Below are positions 59,271 through 64,000 of a stretch of DNA of 64,000 bases, piece by piece. The position numbers were made by a program, and so were the translations under genes. How positions within the stretch are numbered: the first letter of the stretch is position 1; the number at the start of each line of letters is the position of its first letter. The stretch covers positions 29,138-93,137 of the forward strand of contig JBDHLD010000017.1 in NCBI GenBank assembly GCA_039586035.1, given 5' to 3'. The notes below the pieces were generated by a model. It was given only the letters and a program-made list of their open reading frames with translations, made no database searches and had not been told where the DNA came from. This stretch comes from JBDHHQ01 sp039586035 (GTDB lineage Bacteria > Gemmatimonadota > Gemmatimonadetes > Longimicrobiales > Gaopeijiaceae).

Positions 59271-61171
59271 GTCGTTCCTCCCTTGGGCATCTTCTGTCGA
59301 ATGGCCTCGTGGATGGCCCCGGGCCGCATGGGCTCTCCCAGCACGCGGGTCCAACAATCAACATCGACCAACGTCTGCGCGCGTAGCAGCCAGGCCAGCT
59401 GACCCATGCGGCGGTTGTCGTCGGTGATGTAGGGATCGCCGGGCTCGTCGCTGTAGTTGATCTCCACGGTCATGACTTTCCGGAACCGCTTGAAGATTGG
59501 CTTGAGGCCCGGCTCCAGGGGTGACAGGAAGCGCAGGTGCAGGCTCGACACCGACAGCCCCTCGCGCCAGGCGCGCTCCACGGCTTCCTCGATGGCCCCC
59601 TTGGTGCTCCCCCACCCCACGACCAGCAAGTCGCCCGTCTCGTCGCCGTTCACCTCGGGCGGCACCAGGGCGTGCTGGAGGACGGCGAGCTTACGGCTGC
59701 GCATGGCCGAAGACCGCTGAACGACCTCTGAGGTGTAGGCCACCTTGCTGCGCTCGTCGTGGGCGAGTCCCGTCACGGTGTGCTCCCCACCGGGCTGTCC
59801 GGGAATGAACCGCCGTGAGAGCCCGGTGCGCTCGTCCCAGTCGTAGGGGCTGAGTCCCTCCGCGATCGGGCTGAGGTCCGGCGAGGACGCGTGCCACGCC
59901 GGATCCAGATTCGGCCGGGGGAACGGGGCCACGCCGGTCGCCAGGTTGGCATCCGACAGCACGATCACCAAAGCCCGGAAGGTCTCCGCGATCCGGCGGG
60001 CGGTGATCATGGTGTGGAAGCACTCTTCGATGGTGGCGGGCGCGATGATCACGTGGGGAGCGTCGCCGGGCTGGCCAAAGAGCGCAGCCAACAGGTCCGA
60101 CTGCTCGACTTTGGTCGGGAGCCCCGTGCTGGGGCCACCACGCTGCACGTCGACCACGACCAGGGGCAGCTCCGTCATGACGGCCAGGCCCAGGAACTCG
60201 GTCTTCAGCGCCAGGCCGGGGCCCGACGTGATGGTGAACGCGACCTTCCCGCTGTACGAGGCTCCCACGGCGACCCCGGCGGCCGCGATCTCGTCTTCGG
60301 CCTGGTGGACGACGCCACCGAAGCTCTCGAACACCGCGCCGAGGTGGTGCGAGACCGAGCTGGCGGGCGTAATGGGATACATGGCCGCCAGCTCCATGCC
60401 CGATGCGATGGCGCCCATGGCGATGGCCTGGTTGCCGTTCATCACCACCATGGGCTCGTCGCTGGGCACCGCCGGGACGTTGACCCGGAAGTCCACGTAG
60501 CTCTTGGCCCACTCCCGGCCGAGCTCCAACAGCTTGACGTTCCGTTCGGTGACGACCGGCGCCTTCTTGTGGAAGGCGAAGGCGATCTGGTCCCGGATCA
60601 GCTCGACGTCGCGGTCGAAGATCTCGGTGAGCATCCCGAGGACGAACATGTTCTTGCCCAGGCGCGGATCCTCGACCTCCTTGAGGCACTCCTGATACAT
60701 GGGCACTTCGATGATCCGGTAGTCCGCCCCCGCCAGCTCCTCCCGAGCCTCTTGCCATTCGGCCTGGATGGCTTCGTCCGGGTGGGTGGCCCACATGTTC
60801 TCGAGGAGAACGATGGCGTCGTCCTCCAGGGAGCCCAGGCGGTGCCGATGGAGCAGCACCTGCTCGTTGAATGCTACGACGAGGTTGGTGCGGTCACCCC
60901 AGTTGGTGACGGGCTCGGTCCCGATGCGGATCCGGTTGCCGCTGGCCCCCGTGGGGTTGCGGGGCGGCGGCTGAACCTCGGCGGGAATGATCTCCACCGT
61001 CCATACGCCGTTCCCCATCTTGGCGGACACCGCCCCGAAGATCTGTCCGCAGCGCTGCGCGCCCTCTCCGGGGTCGGACACGACCTCGACCGTGTGGGTG
61101 TCCACGTCGAGGACCTCCACCTCGCCCATGACGGGCTGGCGCTCGCCGAGTACGGGCAGTCGGCTTGCCAT
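59267..61171 (-). CDS. korA: 2-oxoglutarate:ferredoxin oxidoreductase, fused gamma-alpha subunit
   Basis: A 634-residue subunit with the gamma domain first (residues ~1-215, GQIFGAVSAKMGNGVW, RLGKNMFVLGMLTEIF) and the alpha domain after it (SGMELAAMYPITPASSVS, HQAEDEIAAAGVAVGASYSG, TSGPGLALKTEFLGLAVMTE, VDVQRGGPSTGLPTKVEQ). The TKVEQSDL block is the KorA form. The ATG at 61171 has GAGGAG upstream. It is the first gene of the run that continues without large gaps through rnf. It is distinct in sequence from the + strand paralogue at 41231. Confidence 0.93.
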   Translation of the reverse strand: MASRLPVLGERQPVMGEVEVLDVDTHTVEVVSDPGEGAQRCGQIFGAVSAKMGNGVWTVEIIPAEVQPPPRNPTGASGNRIRIGTEPVTNWGDRTNLVVAFNEQVLLHRHRLGSLEDDAIVLLENMWATHPDEAIQAEWQEAREELAGADYRIIEVPMYQECLKEVEDPRLGKNMFVLGMLTEIFDRDVELIRDQIAFAFHKKAPVVTERNVKLLELGREWAKSYVDFRVNVPAVPSDEPMVVMNGNQAIAMGAIASGMELAAMYPITPASSVSHHLGAVFESFGGVVHQAEDEIAAAGVAVGASYSGKVAFTITSGPGLALKTEFLGLAVMTELPLVVVDVQRGGPSTGLPTKVEQSDLLAALFGQPGDAPHVIIAPATIEECFHTMITARRIAETFRALVIVLSDANLATGVAPFPRPNLDPAWHASSPDLSPIAEGLSPYDWDERTGLSRRFIPGQPGGEHTVTGLAHDERSKVAYTSEVVQRSSAMRSRKLAVLQHALVPPEVNGDETGDLLVVGWGSTKGAIEEAVERAWREGLSVSSLHLRFLSPLEPGLKPIFKRFRKVMTVEINYSDEPGDPYITDDNRRMGQLAWLLRAQTLVDVDCWTRVLGEPMRPGAIHEAIRQKMPKGGTT

Positions 61172-61408
61172 CGTTGTTTCTGTCTCCTCGCGAGGTTGCT
61201 GACGCCCTTGTCAGGGTGCGCCGAAGGCGGGTCGCGCCGTCGGAGCCGTTGCGCAATTCACCCGGGGCTTCGGCCGGACTCAGTATCGGAACGGTGCATC
61301 AAGATACTAAACCAGCCCTCGCCCCGAGCGTCCGCCCAACAGCGGGGCGTTTCTTTGTCCCATGAATTGTAGGGACAACGAGGGTTCTTCCCTGTCGGGA
61401 AAGCTCCC
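61172..61408. other. Upstream region of the kor-rnf operon with two inverted repeats
   Basis: No gene. Two inverted repeats are seen: AGTATC (61282-61287) with GATACT (61303-61308), 15 bases apart, and a GCCCCG/CGGGGC stem (61321-61346) followed on the + strand by TTTCTTT. The first could be an operator for korA; the second resembles a terminator pointing rightward, although no rightward gene ends there. Confidence in function is low. Confidence 0.35.
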
Positions 61409-62562
61409 TCATCGGGGGTGCGGAGGATTCCCATGATCTGGCGAGCGTTCGCCCTCCAACAACCCATCCACCACGACCGCAGTGGCGACCTGGCCGGTCA
61501 GGTTCGTCGCGGTCCGGAACATGTCGGGGATCCGGTCCACTCCCAGCAGGATGGCCAAGCCATCCAAGGGGATCCCCACGGTGTCCAGCGCCGGCACCAG
61601 GGTCATGACGCCCGAGCTGGGCACGGGCGCCACCGTCAACGACACCAGGAAGGTGGCCAGGATCGCCCCGCCTACCGCGGCAGCCGGAATCGGCACTTCG
61701 AAGATGGAGGCGAGGAAGACGATCGACGCCCCCTGGAAAAGGGCGCTCCCGCCTCGGTACATGGACGCCCCCAGCGGCAGCACCAGGTTGGCCACCTCGT
61801 GCGTCAGGTGGAGGTTTTCGTCGGCCTCCTCCAGCGCCACGGGCAGGGCGGCCACGGTGCTGGTGGTGCTGAAGGCCACGGTCTGGGCCCCGATGATCCC
61901 CTTCATGAAACGGACGGGGCTCATCCCCCCCAAGAAGCGAACGGCGGGCAAATAGACGAGCGAGACGTAGATCGCCAGCCCTACGATCACGCAGACGATG
62001 AAGACGGCGAGACTCTGGAGGATCGACCATCCGAGCTGTGCGGTAACCGGCGCCGCCAGGCCGAAGATCCCGACGGGCGCCACCCAGAGGATCCACCAAA
62101 CCAGCTTGATCAGTGCGGCCTCCAGCGCCTCCGCCAGCCCCAACAGCGTTTGCCGCTTGTCCTTCTCCAGCGTTCCTGCCGCGGCGGCCAGCAACACCGT
62201 GAAGACGATCATGGGCAGGAGCGCGCCCCGGCTCGCCGCCTCGAACGGGTTCCTGGGGATCAGGCTGACCAGGAAGTCTACCATACCCGGCAGCTCCGGA
62301 GCCGTCTGGGTGCCTGCTGACGCTACCGAGACCGGCGGCGTCAGCGCGAGGCCTACCGTCGGTCGCCCAGGCGACAGACACCCGTGAAGATGGTGGCCAT
62401 GACCAGCGGGATCACCACCATGTTGATGGCGTTCATGAACGCGGCGCCCAGCGGGGCGGATCCCGCGGCGATCGCGTGCAGGAGCGGGCTGCCCGTGGCG
62501 CTCGCCACGAGGCCCACGATCAACCCGGCCAGTAGGCCGGCGGCCATGGCGATGTGGATCAT
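61409..62562 (-). pseudogene. Dicarboxylate/amino acid:cation symporter (DAACS), broken by an internal deletion
   Basis: The N-terminus (ATG 62562, MIHIAMAAGLLAGLIVG... FMNAINMVVIPLVMATIF) and the long C-terminal part (LVSLIPRNPFEAASRG, AFSTTSTVAALPVALEEADE, LVLPLGASMYRGGSALFQG, FRTATNLTGQ) are both clear members of the GltP/DctA family, but they lie in different frames. The N-terminal frame stops at 62353, just after the conserved R-L-G-D of the second membrane segment, and similarity resumes in another frame at VGLALTPP. By comparison with GltP about 25 residues, essentially the third helix, are missing at the junction, so a deletion of roughly 70 bases that is not a multiple of three has occurred. 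An assembly or sequencing error cannot be excluded. The stop of the PAP2 gene lies three bases upstream. Confidence 0.7.
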
Positions 62563-62565
62563 GCG

Positions 62566-63321
62566 CTATCTCGGCGGCTGCACCGCATCGGGTACGGTGG
62601 ACGTTCGGTACGTCGGCGGAACGCGGAAGACCCAGCGGGCCAACACGTAGACCGTGGCGAAGGTGAAGACGAAGGAAAACACGACGTCGCTCAGGAAGTG
62701 CGCTCCCTGGACGATCCGCCCCCAGCCCGCGACGAAGCCCGCCAGGCCGGCCGCTCCGAAGACGGCGTGGCGCCGCGTCCCGGCCAGGAGGAACCCGAAG
62801 GCGGCGAGCCAGAACACCGATGATGGGTGTCCCGCCACGAACGAGCAGTTCCGCTCGCAGGCGCCCCCCGGCACCAGCGCCGGCATGAAGTCCATCGAGC
62901 CGCCGAACTCCACGACGTCTCGGGGTCGCGGTCGGCCCCAGTGGCCCTTGAAGAGCCAATTGACCACGAGCCCCGGACCCGCGGCCAGCGCCGCCAGTAG
63001 AAAGAGCACGACCCGCGTCGTGAAGCGTCCCAGGTGTTCCCTCCGCAGGAGGTTGTGGACCAGCAACCCAACGAGCAGGGCTCCGATGCTGATCGTAAGG
63101 ATCGGTACGCCTTCGTAGACCGCCACCGCCCACCAGCTGTCTCCCAGAAAGAAGCCCTCCGTGGCGTTCCAGTAGCGGCTCGTGACGCGGAGATCGACGC
63201 TCGACCAGCGGATGAATGCCGCGCCGACCAGCGCGGCAACGAGCACGTACAGGGATGGGGCGAGCCCCAAGCCCATGAGCAGGGTCGGAGCGTCGTCGAC
63301 TCGGGTCTCGGGAACGTCCAT
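62566..63321 (-). CDS. PAP2-superfamily membrane phosphatase
   Basis: A 251-residue integral membrane protein with five to six helices and the three PAP2 motifs: LFKGHWGRPRPRDV (K-x6-R-P), NCSFVAGHPSSVFW (the usual P-S-G-H here as V-A-G-H) and WGRIVQGAHFLSDVVFS (S/G-R-x5-H-x3-D). It would dephosphorylate lipid phosphates such as phosphatidic acid, undecaprenyl pyrophosphate or phosphatidylglycerol phosphate. An unusual ~40-residue loop with three Cys (GGACERNC) lies between motifs 1 and 2. It is followed by the broken symporter on the same strand. Confidence 0.88.
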   Translation of the reverse strand: MDVPETRVDDAPTLLMGLGLAPSLYVLVAALVGAAFIRWSSVDLRVTSRYWNATEGFFLGDSWWAVAVYEGVPILTISIGALLVGLLVHNLLRREHLGRFTTRVVLFLLAALAAGPGLVVNWLFKGHWGRPRPRDVVEFGGSMDFMPALVPGGACERNCSFVAGHPSSVFWLAAFGFLLAGTRRHAVFGAAGLAGFVAGWGRIVQGAHFLSDVVFSFVFTFATVYVLARWVFRVPPTYRTSTVPDAVQPPR

Positions 63322-63497
63322 GATGAGCAGCGGAATGATCTGCGGATCAGGGGCTCTTGCCCTCGGAGGCGGCGAACAAGGTACCGGCCCGGGGCCGACC
63401 TCGCGACCAGACCGTCTGGGGCGCGAATCCTCCTTGACCGATTCTGGCTCTTCAAGTGTGAAGCATCAGGAACGAACCCAATGCAGGAGAGGGCATC

Positions 63498-63710
63498 ATG
63501 ATGGACAGGATCCTACCGCGAAACGAGCACAGGGTGGACCGCGCGCTCCGCGTGCTGCTGGGCATCGGCCTCTTGAGTCTCGTCTTTGTCGGACCCCAGA
63601 CCCCTTGGGGCCTCGTCGGCCTCGTGCCGCTGATCACCGGCCTCGTGGGGAGCTGTCCGGTCTATTCCCTCCTCGGTATCGGGACTTGTCCCCGGGAGGG
63701 CGCTTGCTGA
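63498..63710 (+). CDS. Small DUF2892-family membrane protein
   Basis: A 70-residue protein with the family start NEHRVDRALRVLLGIGLL and two membrane helices (LLGIGLLSLVFVG and WGLVGLVPLITGLVG), ending in CPVYSLLGIGTCPREGAC. DUF2892 (YgaP-like C-terminal) proteins of this size are common inner-membrane proteins, often near rhodanese or sulfur genes; the C-terminal Cys residues are typical. The next gene's start overlaps it by seven bases. An ATG one codon later is equally good. Confidence 0.85.
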   Translation: MMDRILPRNEHRVDRALRVLLGIGLLSLVFVGPQTPWGLVGLVPLITGLVGSCPVYSLLGIGTCPREGAC

Positions 63711-64000
63711 CCGCCATCCGTCGCTCGAGCCGGCCCCGGCCACGCACGACCCGGACCGGGGCCGTGACGGTAACCGAGGCCCTCGTCGTAGCGGTCTTCC
63801 TGATGGCCGGGAGCGTCGCCGCACCCGCCGACCTCGACGGGCAGGTGCCGACACGACTGCTGGTCAGAGTCACCTCCAACGACGCAAAGATCGTCGGGAC
63901 GAGCGTGGGCGGCGCCCGGGTGACCGTCCGGAACGTCGGCACCGGTGAGGTCCTGGCTGAAGGGACGCAAGAGGGCAGCACCGGGGATACCGGCCGGATC
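63704..64000 (+). CDS. Exported protein, 3'-truncated by the window edge
   Basis: A frame of 99 codons is open to the end of the window. A TTG at 63704, seven bases before the previous stop, has GGGAGG upstream. The start gives a Sec signal peptide (EALVVAVFLMAGSVAAPA) followed by strand-rich sequence RLLVRVTSNDAKIVGTSVGG with GARVTVRNVGTGEVLAEG, which resembles the first strands of a carboxypeptidase-regulatory-like or transthyretin-like fold. Too short to name. Confidence 0.55.
   Translation, partial: MLTAIRRSSRPRPRTTRTGAVTVTEALVVAVFLMAGSVAAPADLDGQVPTRLLVRVTSNDAKIVGTSVGGARVTVRNVGTGEVLAEGTQEGSTGDTGRI

Noticed and set aside
61321..61357. Rightward intrinsic terminator (GCCCCG/CGGGGC stem followed by TTTCTTT)
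   Set aside because: No rightward gene ends here, the loop is 14 bases long and the stem only 6 bp, so I kept it only as part of the region note.
62353..62562. A stand-alone 69-residue membrane protein
   Set aside because: Its sequence is the N-terminus of the dicarboxylate symporter whose remainder follows in another frame.
1..64000. CRISPR arrays, IS elements, prophage or tRNA/rRNA genes
   Set aside because: I looked for regularly spaced repeats, terminal inverted repeats with transposase motifs, and tRNA arm sequences, and saw none.

Overview
The window is about 64 kb of high-GC DNA (roughly two thirds G+C, with strongly GC-biased third codon positions) from a Gram-negative, didermic bacterium: there are many Sec signal peptides, lipoproteins, outer-membrane barrels and an OmpA-family protein. 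The style of the genes (signal peptides ending in A-x-A/Q, M55 and M24 peptidases, CehA/McbA-like metallohydrolases, serine hydrolases, cyclase-family proteins) reminds me of Gemmatimonadota, but no rRNA or other marker gene is present, so that placement is only an inference. I saw no tRNA, rRNA, CRISPR array, insertion sequence or phage gene.

Layout. 1-5.5 kb: a truncated hutH translationally coupled to a secreted cyclase-family protein, an OmpA-like lipoprotein with a recognisable promoter and terminator, an M55 aminopeptidase and an outer-membrane barrel. 5.6-13 kb (+): a giant fusion of a nucleotide-transporter-like membrane domain, HEAT-like repeats and a cNMP-binding domain, followed by a response regulator, a histidine kinase, a secreted FAM20C/PI4K-II-like kinase-fold protein and a Ppx/GppA phosphatase. 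13.0-13.6 kb (-): an AhpD/peroxidase-related gene with an in-frame UGA at the position of the second redox cysteine, followed by a bacterial SECIS-like stem-loop, so a probable selenoprotein. 13.7-28.3 kb: cyclophilin, barrel, M24 peptidase, ATP-grasp enzyme plus NfuA, a two-subunit ThDP decarboxylase with a cyclase, asparaginase-like protein, orphan TRAP binding protein, CehA/McbA hydrolase, and cyclopropane-fatty-acid synthase. 28-38 kb: nitronate monooxygenase-like protein, MBL hydrolase, two divergent paralogous serine hydrolases, an ECF sigma/anti-sigma pair and a hybrid histidine kinase.

39-61 kb is the metabolic core. On the + strand a GltD-like flavoprotein with added ferredoxin domains is coupled to a 2-oxoacid:ferredoxin oxidoreductase (alpha-gamma fusion plus beta). 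On the - strand a tightly packed run of eleven genes (korA, korB, an unknown gene, rnfB, a 1690-residue pyruvate:ferredoxin oxidoreductase with a tethered ferredoxin, rnfC, D, G, E, A and a 49-residue Cys-rich membrane protein) reads as one unit: two ketoacid oxidoreductases that reduce ferredoxin, beside the membrane complex that can oxidise ferredoxin with NAD+ and pump ions. The window therefore holds three separate 2-oxoacid:ferredoxin oxidoreductases. It ends with a dicarboxylate symporter gene that appears broken by an internal deletion, a PAP2 phosphatase, a DUF2892 protein and a truncated exported protein.

The observations I rate highest are the selenoprotein with its SECIS-like element, the Rnf/PFOR/KOR super-operon with its small Cys-rich last gene, and the secreted kinase-fold protein.
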